DNA of 32,217 nucleotides from Bacteroidota bacterium (GTDB lineage Bacteria; Bacteroidota; Bacteroidia; Bacteroidales; Bacteroidaceae). Position 1 is the stretch's first letter; each line of letters opens with the position of its first letter. The notes under the pieces were generated by a model that ran no database searches, had not been told where the DNA came from, and was given only the letters and a program-made list of their open reading frames with translations. A program made the position numbers and the translations under genes. The DNA is taken from NCBI GenBank assembly GCA_023415545.1, contig JAEZKJ010000081.1:1-32217 (forward strand), given 5' to 3'. Of the stretch, positions 1 through 9,105 are shown in pieces.

Positions 1-1053
1 AGCAATACCTAGTACAACAGGCACAAAAACTGCCGTTATCTTATCAACTATTCTCTGCACAGGGGCTTTTGATCCTTGAGCAATTCGCACCATTTCAATG
101 ATTTGAGCAAGCATTGTCTCTCGTCCGCCTTTTTCGGCCTTCATTACAAAAGCTCCATTCTCATTTATCGTTCCTGCAAAAACATTATCACCGGCTTTCT
201 TTTCTACAGGAATAGGTTCGCCATTTATCATACTCTCGTCAATAAATGTCTCTCCCTTATCAATAACTCCATCCACGGGAATCTTCTCACCCGGACGAAC
301 ACTTATCATATCACCCACTGAAAGATCGGTAATGAGCATCTCTTTTATCTCACCATTAACTACTACATTAGCCATTTTGGGTTGAAGTCCTATAAGCTTA
401 CGTATTGCAGTCGAAGTTTTTCCTTTTGCTCTCTCCTCCATCAACTTGCCAACAAGTACAAATGAGATAATTACTACTACAGCTTCATAATATACATGAG
501 GTTGAAGACCTCTATTTAACCAAAATGAGGGGAAAAAAGTATTGAAAAGACTAAAAATAAAAGCTATTAATGTACTTAAGGCAACAAGAGTGTCCATGTT
601 GCTTGTGAGGTTACGAGCTTGTCGATAAGCGTTGACATAAAAGTCTCTACCTGAATAGAATAGTACCGGTAGTGTAAAGAGAAGCATTAATATATTAATG
701 CCATTTAAATAGGTAAAGAACATACCCATAACAGCTATAGGTATTGCAAATACCCACGAAACAATACTCTTATTACGAAGTTTTAAATAATATTCATGCT
801 GAATCTTCTCTTGTTGTTCTAAAGGATCTCCTTCATCTATAATAATGTCATATCCTATGCTTTGAACCTTTTTCTTCATATCTTCAGGAGTTACCATATC
901 GGGATTGAATGATATGTCCAATAAAGATGAAGCTAAGTTAACTGATACAGATTCCACTCCATCCAATCTCTTTAGAGCTTTCTCAATATGGGTTGCACAT
1001 GAGGCACAATGCATCCCTATAACAGGGTAATTCTTTTTTAAAACTTTATTCAT
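1..1053 (-). CDS. copA: Heavy-metal (copper-type) P1B ATPase, N-terminal part, runs off left edge
   Basis: Reverse translation from the ATG at 1053 stays open for 351 codons to the window edge. The first ~70 residues form a heavy-metal-associated domain with the metal-binding motif GMHCASC (residues 13-19). Hydrophobic segments follow, and then the actuator (A) domain with the dephosphorylation loop MINGEPIPVEK, a variant of the family's TGE loop in which Asn replaces Thr. The phosphorylation (DKTGT) and CPC membrane motifs would lie beyond the window. The family exports Cu+ (less often Ag+ or other soft metals) across the inner membrane using ATP. It is divergent from the lipoprotein gene at 1230. 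The assignment as P1B ATPase is firm; the metal is inferred from the CxxC domain and the family, since the CPC segment is not visible. Confidence 0.9.
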   Translation of the reverse strand, partial: MNKVLKKNYPVIGMHCASCATHIEKALKRLDGVESVSVNLASSLLDISFNPDMVTPEDMKKKVQSIGYDIIIDEGDPLEQQEKIQHEYYLKLRNKSIVSWVFAIPIAVMGMFFTYLNGINILMLLFTLPVLFYSGRDFYVNAYRQARNLTSNMDTLVALSTLIAFIFSLFNTFFPSFWLNRGLQPHVYYEAVVVIISFVLVGKLMEERAKGKTSTAIRKLIGLQPKMANVVVNGEIKEMLITDLSVGDMISVRPGEKIPVDGVIDKGETFIDESMINGEPIPVEKKAGDNVFAGTINENGAFVMKAEKGGRETMLAQIIEMVRIAQGSKAPVQRIVDKITAVFVPVVLGIA

Positions 1054-1229
1054 AATATTTATACTATCAATTAGTTTTTATTGATAACTAACTAGGTATG
1101 CTATTTGTTCAAATTATTAATCTAAAGGGGCATTTATATTTTGTCATTTTTTAAATAGTTTCTCAATAACTTATTTTATATTTGTACGTATAAGTGACAA
1201 TAAAATAGTACTTAAAATATTATTTAGTT
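1054..1229. other. Divergent intergenic region between copA and the lipoprotein gene
   Basis: This AT-rich stretch of 176 nt separates two divergent genes, so it should hold both promoters. On the plus strand a TATATTTG box is present (listed separately). No exact TAnnTTTG box is visible for copA on the minus strand. A short inverted repeat, TTAGTT / AACTAA, lies at 1071-1091 close to the copA start. Confidence 0.5.
1177..1184 (+). promoter_or_regulatory. Bacteroidetes-type -7 box (TATATTTG) for the lipoprotein-rsmG-gcvP unit
   Basis: TATATTTG matches the TAnnTTTG -7 consensus of the Bacteroidetes primary sigma factor. It sits 45 nt before the ATG at 1230. No good TTG-type -33 element is visible at the expected 19-21 nt spacing, so the call is moderate. 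Confidence 0.45.
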
Positions 1230-2069
1230 ATGAAAAAAAGTAATATAGCAAATATAGTATTATTCTTTATGGCATCTTCATTTTTTTTGTTTGCAGCTTG
1301 TGAAAATTACAAGAAAAATGACACAAACATTGAGGAGATTAAAATTGATGATTCTGTAAGACTTAATAAGAACTCGGAATCTCCTTTCTGTAAGATAAGC
1401 ATTGATTTTGAATATATAAACTCAAATAAAGATTCTGTTGATTCGAAAATTAATCAAAAGATTATTGAGAATCTTTTAGGTAAAGAGTATACATCCATGC
1501 CTGTAAAATTGGCTGTTGACTCTTTCAAAAATGCATATATAAAAATGTACCACAATGAGGTGGGTAAACTATATGCTGAAGATATAAAGAGTAATCCTGA
1601 TGAAAAGAATGTGCTTGGTTGGTATAACTATGAGTATAATCTTACAAACTTTATTTCGCAAGGAAGAGGAGATATACTTAATGTCAAAGCTACATTTTTT
1701 GAATATTCAGGTGGTGCACACCCTAATGAATGGGGAAGATGGATGAACTTTGACGAAAAAAATGGTGCTCTGTTAACTTATAATGATATTTTTATCGATG
1801 GGTCGCAGAAGGTTATCTCTGAAATGCTTCTTAACAAACTTATTGAGTTTATATCTGATAAATACAAAGAGGCTAAGGTTAACAACATTCAAGACCTTAA
1901 CAATTTAGGAATACTAAATGAATCGGATATATATATACCTGACAATTTTTTAGTTGGAAAAGATGAAATATCTTTCCTTTACAATAAATACGACATAGCT
2001 CCATATTCTGTTGGTACAATTATTCTTTCGTTACCTTATTCAGATATTGAGAAGTATATGTTAAAGTAA
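1230..2069 (+). CDS. Lipoprotein with DUF4163/DUF3298 (RsiV-like) domain
   Basis: 279 residues. The N-terminus is a lipoprotein signal peptide: KK, a hydrophobic stretch, then a lipobox FAAC with Cys24, so it is probably anchored in the envelope. The segment GGAHPNEW at about 161-168 is the hallmark of DUF3298, the domain found in the sigma-V anti-sigma factor RsiV and in many Bacteroidetes lipoproteins. A DUF4163-like region probably precedes it. No transmembrane helix beyond the signal is seen, so it is not a standard membrane-spanning anti-sigma factor. It is the first gene of a plus-strand run with only 19 nt before rsmG. Its function is unknown; it could bind cell-wall fragments by analogy with RsiV binding lysozyme, but that is a guess. 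Confidence 0.8.
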   Translation: MKKSNIANIVLFFMASSFFLFAACENYKKNDTNIEEIKIDDSVRLNKNSESPFCKISIDFEYINSNKDSVDSKINQKIIENLLGKEYTSMPVKLAVDSFKNAYIKMYHNEVGKLYAEDIKSNPDEKNVLGWYNYEYNLTNFISQGRGDILNVKATFFEYSGGAHPNEWGRWMNFDEKNGALLTYNDIFIDGSQKVISEMLLNKLIEFISDKYKEAKVNNIQDLNNLGILNESDIYIPDNFLVGKDEISFLYNKYDIAPYSVGTIILSLPYSDIEKYMLK

Positions 2070-2088
2070 TAATTTTTTAAAAGTAGAA

Positions 2089-2715
2089 ATGGAATTAATA
2101 TTAAAATATTTTCCTAACATCACTCAAAAGCAGAAGGAACAGTTTGCTGCTCTTTATGATCTTTACATAGATTGGAATAGTAAAATTAATGTTATATCGA
2201 GAAAAGATATCGAGAACTTATATGAACATCACGTTCTCCATTCTTTAGGTATAGCACAGTTTATTAATTTCAAAGCGGGTACACAAATTATGGATCTTGG
2301 TACAGGTGGTGGATTCCCCGGAATTCCTCTTGCCATTATGTTCCCTGAATGTAAATTTCATCTTGTAGACAGTATAGGAAAGAAGATAAAGGTTGCTAAT
2401 GAAGTTGCCAATTCTATAGGTCTTGAGAATGTAACTTTCCGACACTGTCGTGCTGAGGAAGAGAAATCAAAATTCGATTTTGTTGTCAGCCGCGCTGTAA
2501 TGCCATTGGGTGATTTGATGAAAATTATACGAAAAAATATAAGTGACAAACAGATGAATTCTTTGCCTAATGGACTTATCTGCCTTAAAGGTGGTGAGTT
2601 AGCTAATGAAACTCTTCCTGTGCGACATAAAGTTGTTATCAGTGATTTGAAATCTGTTTTCAGTGAAGAGTTTTTTGAAACTAAAAAAGTAGTATACGTA
2701 CCGATTAATGGCTAA
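2089..2715 (+). CDS. rsmG: 16S rRNA (guanine-N7) methyltransferase RsmG (GidB)
   Basis: 208 residues, the usual size for the family. It methylates N7 of G527 (E. coli numbering) in 16S rRNA using S-adenosylmethionine; loss in other bacteria gives low-level streptomycin resistance. The SAM-binding loop D69-LGTGGGFPGIP-80 is diagnostic, preceded by the family's YxxWNxKINVISRKD segment at 26-40. VSRAV near 154 is the further conserved motif. The gene starts 19 nt after the lipoprotein stop and is followed 12 nt later by the hydrolase gene, so it is probably co-transcribed with both. Confidence 0.96.
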   Translation: MELILKYFPNITQKQKEQFAALYDLYIDWNSKINVISRKDIENLYEHHVLHSLGIAQFINFKAGTQIMDLGTGGGFPGIPLAIMFPECKFHLVDSIGKKIKVANEVANSIGLENVTFRHCRAEEEKSKFDFVVSRAVMPLGDLMKIIRKNISDKQMNSLPNGLICLKGGELANETLPVRHKVVISDLKSVFSEEFFETKKVVYVPING

Positions 2716-2727
2716 TTTTTAAAAGAG

Positions 2728-3366
2728 ATGAAAATTAAGAGATTTGAATTCAACATGTTTCCCGTGAATTGTTACGTTCTCTCAGATTGTAGTAATGAAG
2801 CTGTTGTAATTGATCCGGGATGTTTTTATGAAGAAGAAAAACAGGCTTTAAAACAATATATATCAAGTAATAACCTTACTGTTAAGCATGTATTGAATAC
2901 CCATCTTCATCTGGACCACATATTTGGAAATCCTTTTATGTTAAAGGAATATGGTTTAGCAGCTGAAGCAAGCCAATTAGATGAGTTTTGGCTTGAACAA
3001 GCTCCTGCACAGACACGAATGTTTGGTTTTAAGTTAGAGGAACAAATGGTACCTCTTGGTAAATATATACACGATGAGGATATAATCGAGTTTGGTAATA
3101 CCCAACTTCAAGCCATACATGTACCAGGTCACTCACCAGGTAGCCTGGTATTTTGGTGCAAGAAAGAGAATTGTATATTTAGTGGTGATGTTCTATTCCA
3201 AGGTAGTATTGGTAGAGCAGATTTAGCAGGTGGAAATTTTGATGAGTTGAAGGAACATATTTGCAGCCGTCTGTTTGTCCTGCCTAACGAAACAGTTGTT
3301 TACCCTGGTCATGGTGCTCCTACAACAATTGGCATTGAGAAGAGTGAAAACCCATTTTTCAGATAA
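2728..3366 (+). CDS. Metallo-beta-lactamase-fold hydrolase (glyoxalase II-like)
   Basis: 212 residues with a complete metal-binding set: H59-x-H61-x-D63-H64 (THLHLDH), H135 in GHSPGS, D154 in SGDVLF and H195 in YPGHG. This is the binuclear Zn/Fe site of the glyoxalase II-like branch. The branch typically hydrolyses thioesters such as S-lactoylglutathione, but many Bacteroidetes lack glutathione, so the real substrate cannot be read from sequence. No signal peptide is present, so it is expected in the cytoplasm. It lies 12 nt after rsmG and 38 nt before gcvP in the same direction. Confidence 0.9.
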   Translation: MKIKRFEFNMFPVNCYVLSDCSNEAVVIDPGCFYEEEKQALKQYISSNNLTVKHVLNTHLHLDHIFGNPFMLKEYGLAAEASQLDEFWLEQAPAQTRMFGFKLEEQMVPLGKYIHDEDIIEFGNTQLQAIHVPGHSPGSLVFWCKKENCIFSGDVLFQGSIGRADLAGGNFDELKEHICSRLFVLPNETVVYPGHGAPTTIGIEKSENPFFR

Positions 3367-3404
3367 ATTCTTTGTTATAAGTTATTCATCTTTAATATAA
3401 TATC

Positions 3405-6254
3405 ATGAAAAGAGAGATGTTAGCCGACCGTCACATCGGAATTAGGAAGAGTGATATTCCTGAGATGTTGAAAAGAATTGGAGTAAACTCATTAGAGGAG
3501 TTGATAAACAAAACAATTCCTTCACAAATCAGATTGAAAGAGCCCTTAAAACTTGATGAGCCATTATCGGAATCTGAGTTTCTATGTCATATAAATGCTA
3601 TGGCAGAGAAAAACAAGATTTTTAAAAGTTACATAGGTACCGGGTGGTATGACTCTATTACACCTGCCGTAATTCAAAGAAATGTATTCGAGAATCCGGC
3701 TTGGTACACATCATATACACCTTATCAAGCGGAAATATCACAAGGCCGTCTCGAAGCACTCATGATATTCCAAACTATTGTGAGTGACTTAACAGGTATG
3801 CCACTTGCTAATAGCTCTCTTCTTGATGAAGCTACTGCTGCTGCTGAAGCTGCTACAATGATGTACTCTTTAAGAAGCAGGCAGCAACAAAAGGATAATG
3901 CAAATACTCTTTTTGTTGATTCAGAGGTTTTCCCTCAAATCAATGCACTTATTAAAACGCGTGCTATACCACAAGGTATTAATATTATTTTTGGCGATTA
4001 CAAAGAATTAGAATTTACTCCCGACATTTTCGGATGTATTATTCAGTATCCTAACGCTAGTGGAAGTATTGAGGATTACAGAGACTTTGTTAACAAAGCG
4101 CACGATGCAAACTGTAAAGTTGCTGTCGATGCTGATATAATGGCTCTTACTTTACTTACTCCTCCAGGAGAATGGGGAGCAGATATTGTATTCGGAAGTA
4201 CACAAAGACTAGGCATCCCTCTATTCTATGGAGGGCCTTCGGCAGCATATTTTGCTACAAGAGATGAATATAAGCGCAATATGCCGGGTAGAATAATAGG
4301 ACTATCCAAGGATAAGTATGGTAAGATTTGCTACAGAATGGCTTTGCAAACACGCGAGCAACATATTAAGAGAGAGAAAGCAACATCAAATATTTGTACT
4401 GCTCAAGCTCTTTTGGCAATAATGTCTGCTTTCTATGCTGTTTACCATGGCCCGGAGGGTTTGAAAGATATTGCTTCAAGAATTAACAGCATTACATGTT
4501 TCCTTAATAAGGCTTTAGTTAAGCTAGGGTATAAACAGAAAAACGGTTCTTACTTCGACACTCTCAGATTTGAGCTACCGGGGAATGTATCTCCTCAAAA
4601 AATTAGAACCATTGCTCTTGAGAAAAACATAAACTTGAAATATTATTTCAATGGTGATGTAGGTTTCTCAATTGATGAAAACACATCTTTAAGTGATGTT
4701 AATCTTCTTCTTTCTATATTCTCGGTTGCTGCAGAGAAGGAATATAGTGATATAAAAGATATTCCTGAGAAGAGTTCTATACCTAAAGAATTAAAAAGAA
4801 AGAGTCAATTCCTAACTCACAAGGTATTCAATAGCTATCAAAGTGAGACGGACATGATGAGATTTATTAAACGTCTTGAAAGAAAAGATATCTCACTTGC
4901 CCACTCAATGATATCACTTGGTTCATGTACAATGAAACTCAATCCTGCCATAGAGATGATAGCTATCACTAATCCTCTATGGATGAACATACATCCATTT
5001 GTTCCCGAAGATCAAGCTTTGGGTTATAAGGAGTTGATAGAAAAACTTGGCGAACAGCTAATGATTATTACAGGATTCGATGGAATTACATTCCAACCTA
5101 ACTCGGGTGCTGCCGGTGAGTATACCGGATTGAAAATCATTCGTAGTTATCTTGAAAGTATAGGACAAGGTCATAGAAACAAGATATTGATTCCTGAATC
5201 GGCTCATGGAACTAATCCGGCTTCGGCTGTTCAATGTGGATATTCTACTATTATTTGTGCTTGCGATAATAAGGGTAATGTAGATATTGAAGATTTGAAG
5301 AAAAAAGCTGAAGAGAATAAGGATGAGCTTGCTGCTTTGATGATAACTTATCCATCTACTCATGGTATTTTTGAAACAGAGATAATGGAGATTTGTGAAA
5401 TTATTCACAGCTATGGTGCCCAGGTATATATGGATGGTGCAAATATGAATGGACAGGTTGCTCTTACCAATCCTGCCACTATTGGTGCTGACCTATGTCA
5501 CCTTAACCTCCACAAAACATTTACTATTCCTCATGGTGGTGGTGGACCTGGAGTGGGACCTGTATGTGTAGCGCAACATTTGGTACCTTTCCTTCCTAAA
5601 CATATTCATTTCGGTGACGCTACTAATCAAGTATCAGCAGCTCCTTTCGGTAGTGCCGGTATCCTTCCTATAACATATGGTTATATAACTATGATGGGTG
5701 AAGAGGGACTTAAACGAGCTACTCAATGTGCTATTCTTTCGGCTAACTATCTAGCTGCTTCTTTAGAAGATAGCTATGGCATAGTTTATCGAGGTGCTAA
5801 TGGTTTCGTAGGACACGAGATGATATTAGAGTGTAGAAAAATACATGAAGAGAGTGGAATAAGTGAGAATGATATAGCAAAACGACTTATGGATTTTGGA
5901 TATCATGCCCCTACTCTATCCTTCCCTGTTCATGGAACACTAATGATTGAGCCAACCGAGAGTGAAAGTCTTGCTGAACTAAATAACTTCATTGACGTAA
6001 TGAATACTATTTATAGTGAGATAAAAGAGGTTGAGAACGGAATTGCAAGTAAAGATGATAACGTTCTTGTCAATGCTCCTCATCCTGAATATGAAGCTGT
6101 AGCCAATGAATGGATACATAGTTATTCAAGGGAGAAAGCTGTATATCCTATAGAATCGGTTAGAGAGAATAAGTTCTGGGTGAATGTAGCAAGAGTTGAC
6201 AATACTCTTGGAGATAGAAAACTTGTTCCTACTCTTAACGGGTCATTGGATTGA
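3405..6254 (+). CDS. gcvP: Glycine dehydrogenase (decarboxylating), P protein of the glycine cleavage system
   Basis: 949 residues, matching the single-chain (fused alpha/beta) P protein of about 950 residues. It is PLP-dependent: it decarboxylates glycine and passes the aminomethyl group to lipoyl-GcvH. The PLP lysine is K704 in NLHKTF, followed by the glycine-rich loop HGGGGPG; the N-terminal half carries the family's RHIG and YTPYQAEISQGRLEA motifs. gcvT, gcvH and lpd are not in the window, so those partners must be encoded elsewhere. It is the last gene of the plus-strand run that begins with the lipoprotein and ends at a strong hairpin 28 nt after the stop. The convergent neighbour is fhs, which handles the same one-carbon pool. 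Confidence 0.98.
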   Translation: MKREMLADRHIGIRKSDIPEMLKRIGVNSLEELINKTIPSQIRLKEPLKLDEPLSESEFLCHINAMAEKNKIFKSYIGTGWYDSITPAVIQRNVFENPAWYTSYTPYQAEISQGRLEALMIFQTIVSDLTGMPLANSSLLDEATAAAEAATMMYSLRSRQQQKDNANTLFVDSEVFPQINALIKTRAIPQGINIIFGDYKELEFTPDIFGCIIQYPNASGSIEDYRDFVNKAHDANCKVAVDADIMALTLLTPPGEWGADIVFGSTQRLGIPLFYGGPSAAYFATRDEYKRNMPGRIIGLSKDKYGKICYRMALQTREQHIKREKATSNICTAQALLAIMSAFYAVYHGPEGLKDIASRINSITCFLNKALVKLGYKQKNGSYFDTLRFELPGNVSPQKIRTIALEKNINLKYYFNGDVGFSIDENTSLSDVNLLLSIFSVAAEKEYSDIKDIPEKSSIPKELKRKSQFLTHKVFNSYQSETDMMRFIKRLERKDISLAHSMISLGSCTMKLNPAIEMIAITNPLWMNIHPFVPEDQALGYKELIEKLGEQLMIITGFDGITFQPNSGAAGEYTGLKIIRSYLESIGQGHRNKILIPESAHGTNPASAVQCGYSTIICACDNKGNVDIEDLKKKAEENKDELAALMITYPSTHGIFETEIMEICEIIHSYGAQVYMDGANMNGQVALTNPATIGADLCHLNLHKTFTIPHGGGGPGVGPVCVAQHLVPFLPKHIHFGDATNQVSAAPFGSAGILPITYGYITMMGEEGLKRATQCAILSANYLAASLEDSYGIVYRGANGFVGHEMILECRKIHEESGISENDIAKRLMDFGYHAPTLSFPVHGTLMIEPTESESLAELNNFIDVMNTIYSEIKEVENGIASKDDNVLVNAPHPEYEAVANEWIHSYSREKAVYPIESVRENKFWVNVARVDNTLGDRKLVPTLNGSLD

Positions 6255-6281
6255 AAATATAATTTCTTTCCGCTATATATG

Positions 6282-6324
6282 ATGTGCCCCCAAAAAGTTA
6301 GATAAATAACTTTTGGGGGCACAT
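6282..6324 (+). terminator. Strong GC-rich hairpin terminator after gcvP
   Basis: The arms ATGTGCCCCC and GGGGGCACAT pair perfectly and continue inward through AAAAGTTA / TAACTTTT with a single bulged A, leaving a 6-nt loop. A T-rich stretch (TATTATTTTATAT) follows on the plus strand. It lies between convergent gcvP and fhs and may act in both directions. The arm sequence also resembles terminal inverted repeats of some IS3-family elements (see findings). Confidence 0.8.
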
Positions 6325-6399
6325 TATTATTTTATATCGAAGAATAATATTATAAAAAGTGAGATTTATAAATTACTATCGATATTTTATTGTAGTATA

Positions 6400-8067
6400 T
6401 TATGATAATCCCTCTATTTCACCATTTACAATATCAATATGCAAAGCTTGAGGTTCTTTTGGCAATCCTGGCATGCGCATAATTTCACCTGCAATTACAA
6501 CTATCATCTCTGCTCCTGCATTAATGATTATATCTTGAACATGGAATTCAAAGTTGTCTACAGCTCCATATATTTTAGGATCAGTAGAGAATGAATATTG
6601 TGTCTTGGCAATACATATAGGGAATGAAGAGTAACCCATTTCCTGTATTTGAGCAAGTTTCTTTCTAGCTGTCATACTATAAGTTATTATACTTGCGCCA
6701 TACTGATTGCATGCAACTTTAGATATTTTTATATCTACAGAATCTTCCTCTGAATATGCATATCTTAGAGGTTTAGATGGTTGTTCATTGATTGTATCAA
6801 CTACTAACTGAGCCAACTCTATAGCTCCATCGCCGCCATCAGTGAAAGCATTGTTCAAAGCAAATCCAACCCCTTTATTATTGCAATGTTGTTTTACAAA
6901 CTCTATCTCATCATCAACATCTTCAGCATATTTGTTGAATGCAACAACTACACTTTGACCAAATGATTTAAGATTACGTATGTGCTTGTCAAGATTTGCC
7001 ATACCACCCTTCAAAGCTTCCATATTAGGTTCTTTAATCTTACTTTGTTCCGCACCACCATGCATTTTAAGTCCTCGTGCAGTGGCAACTATAACAGTAA
7101 GTTTAGGGTTTAAATCTGCTTTACGGCATTTTATATCATAGAATTTCTCGGCACCAAGATCTGCACCAAAACCTGCTTCAGTTATTACATAATCACCAAA
7201 TGTCATAGCCAGTTTTGTTGCAAGTATAGAGTTACATCCATGAGCGATATTAGCAAAAGGGCCACCATGCACAAAAGCTGCTGTGTGCTCCGTTGTCTGT
7301 ACAAGGTTTGGAGATAGAGCATCCTTCAAAAGAACAGTTATTGCACCTGCTACACCAAGGTCCTTAACAGTGAATTTCTTGTTATCGAAAGTGAATCCTA
7401 ATAATATATTTTCGATTCTTCTTCTCAAATCATTCTCGTCCTTGGCAAGACATAATATTGCCATAATTTCAGAAGCAGGAGTTATATCAAAACCTGATTC
7501 TTGAGTTATACCATTTGTCTTTGGACCTAATCCTGTAACAACATATCTTAGTGAACGGTCGTTGACATCAAGAACTCTTTTCCAAAGCACCTCTTTGAGG
7601 CCAAAACCATTATCTCTATTTTGATATAAGTAGTTATCGAGAAGAGCAGAAATCATGTTATGAGCAGATGTAATAGCATGGAAATCTCCCGTGAAATGAA
7701 GATTAATTTTATCCATTGGCAGTACTTGAGCATATCCTCCACCTGCAGCTCCACCCTTCATTCCAAAACATGGACCTAAAGATGGTTCACGAAGTGCAAC
7801 AATAGCTTTTTTACCCAATTTATTAAGTCCTAAAGCCAATCCGATAGATACAGTAGTTTTACCTATACCGGCTTTTGTCGGAGTGATAGCAGTAACAAGA
7901 ATCAAGTTACTATTTTTAACTTTCTCCTCATCGATTAGGTCTTCATTTACCTTTGCTATGTAACGACCATAATTACTAATGTGATCAACGGGAATATTTA
8001 CCTCTGTCGCTATCTCTTTAATCTTCTTCAACTCGATGCTGCGTGCTATTTCAATGTCAGATTTCAT
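6400..8067 (-). CDS. fhs: Formate--tetrahydrofolate ligase
   Basis: 555 residues, the normal length for the family. It makes 10-formyl-THF from formate, THF and ATP in the cytoplasm. The nucleotide-binding loop TPTKAGIGKTT is at 62-72, and the family segments REPSLGPCFGMKGGAAGGG (about 94-112) and HGGPFANIAHGCNS are present. The gene stands alone on the minus strand between two hairpins, with its own -7 box. Together with gcvP it points to active one-carbon folate metabolism; in a gut-type Bacteroidales it most likely supplies purine and formyl-Met synthesis rather than acetogenesis, as no other Wood-Ljungdahl genes are visible. Confidence 0.98.
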   Translation of the reverse strand: MKSDIEIARSIELKKIKEIATEVNIPVDHISNYGRYIAKVNEDLIDEEKVKNSNLILVTAITPTKAGIGKTTVSIGLALGLNKLGKKAIVALREPSLGPCFGMKGGAAGGGYAQVLPMDKINLHFTGDFHAITSAHNMISALLDNYLYQNRDNGFGLKEVLWKRVLDVNDRSLRYVVTGLGPKTNGITQESGFDITPASEIMAILCLAKDENDLRRRIENILLGFTFDNKKFTVKDLGVAGAITVLLKDALSPNLVQTTEHTAAFVHGGPFANIAHGCNSILATKLAMTFGDYVITEAGFGADLGAEKFYDIKCRKADLNPKLTVIVATARGLKMHGGAEQSKIKEPNMEALKGGMANLDKHIRNLKSFGQSVVVAFNKYAEDVDDEIEFVKQHCNNKGVGFALNNAFTDGGDGAIELAQLVVDTINEQPSKPLRYAYSEEDSVDIKISKVACNQYGASIITYSMTARKKLAQIQEMGYSSFPICIAKTQYSFSTDPKIYGAVDNFEFHVQDIIINAGAEMIVVIAGEIMRMPGLPKEPQALHIDIVNGEIEGLS

Positions 8068-8086
8068 ATTCGTTTAAATTATTATG

Positions 8087-8094
8087 CAAAGTTA
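8087..8094 (-). promoter_or_regulatory. -7 box (TAACTTTG) upstream of fhs
   Basis: On the minus strand TAACTTTG matches TAnnTTTG and lies 19 nt before the fhs ATG at 8067, giving a short leader. It is downstream of the atp operon terminator, which supports fhs being a separate unit. No clear -33 TTG is visible. Confidence 0.5.
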
Positions 8095-8147
8095 ATACAT
8101 TTCCTTGAATTTTATTCTCTTCTCATTATTGAAAAAATGGCATAAAA

Positions 8148-8183
8148 ATAGCCCATTACACTATCGATTGTGAAATAGGCTAT
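8148..8183 (-). terminator. Terminator of the ATP synthase operon
   Basis: The arms ATAGCCCATTACAC and GTGAAATAGGCTAT form a 14-bp stem with two mismatches around an 8-nt loop. On the minus strand the stem is followed by TTTTTA and a further T6 run. It is placed between the atpG stop (8234) and fhs. Confidence 0.7.
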
Positions 8184-8233
8184 CCTCAGTTATAATCAAT
8201 TATAATTTGTAACAAAAATATTACTCAAAGATA

Positions 8234-9103
8234 TTATTTAAATGATCCTCCTATAATATCAAGAAGTTCATTAGTAATAGCTTGCTGACGCGTTTTATTA
8301 TATTGCAGATTCAGTTGTTGAAGTAGTTCATTTGCATTATCCGTTGCAAGCTGCATAGCCATTGTACGTGCAGCATGTTCGGAAGCATTCGAATCCAAAA
8401 GAACGGTGTACATCTTGATAAGTAACACTTTAGGCAATAGTTCATCCATTATCTCTTGCCCTGTGGGTTCAATAATGAAGTCATCTATCATATCCGAATT
8501 GTGTTGTTCGGCAACATGAGGCAACTCAATAGGAAGATACACCTCTCGAGTTAGTATTTGAACAGCTGTACTTTTAAAATGATGATATAGGAGCTCCACC
8601 TTATCAACATTTTTCTTTCTAAACTGTTGCATTAACTTTTCACCAAGAGCAGCAGCTTCATTATATGATGGTTTATCGGCAAGATTTGAAAAATCTCCTT
8701 CAATTTTAAAGCCTAGTTTTTTTAATGCTTCAGCAACTTTCTTCCCTACCGGATATACATGAATATTCTCGAAGCCAAGATTTTTATACTCCTCAAGCAA
8801 TCCGGTTACCTTTCGAATTACATTAGCATTAAAACCACCAACCAAACTTGTATTCGATGAAAATACTACAATACCAACACTCTTTACTTCTCTCTTCTCT
8901 GTAAATATTGATTGTTCATCTCTACTGAATGCGAGAAAATCTATAAGTATTCTATTAAGCCTTCTCTCATAGGGAAGCAAGTTCTCAATAAGATATTGAG
9001 ATTTGTGTAGCTTTGCTGAAGCTATCATCTTCATAGCCGAAGTAATTTTCCTAGTACTTGTTACCGTAGCTATTCTATCTTTTACCGCTTTTAATGATGA
9101 CAT
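8234..9103 (-). CDS. atpG: ATP synthase F1 subunit gamma
   Basis: 289 residues. Gamma is the central rotor shaft of F1. The N-terminal helix MSSLKAVKDRIATVTSTRKITSAMKMIASAKL is typical, as is the C-terminal helix with the conserved stretch near AARTMAMQLATDNA (about 243-256) ending in NELLDIIGG. It is the last gene of the operon; the ATG is 2 nt past the atpA stop, suggesting translational coupling. A hairpin terminator follows about 50 nt after the stop. Confidence 0.97.
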   Translation of the reverse strand: MSSLKAVKDRIATVTSTRKITSAMKMIASAKLHKSQYLIENLLPYERRLNRILIDFLAFSRDEQSIFTEKREVKSVGIVVFSSNTSLVGGFNANVIRKVTGLLEEYKNLGFENIHVYPVGKKVAEALKKLGFKIEGDFSNLADKPSYNEAAALGEKLMQQFRKKNVDKVELLYHHFKSTAVQILTREVYLPIELPHVAEQHNSDMIDDFIIEPTGQEIMDELLPKVLLIKMYTVLLDSNASEHAARTMAMQLATDNANELLQQLNLQYNKTRQQAITNELLDIIGGSFK

Positions 9104-9105
9104 GA

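Noticed and set aside
76..321. 81-codon plus-strand frame at the left edge
   Set aside because: It lies antisense to the actuator-domain region of copA, whose minus-strand frame is continuous and carries clear family motifs.
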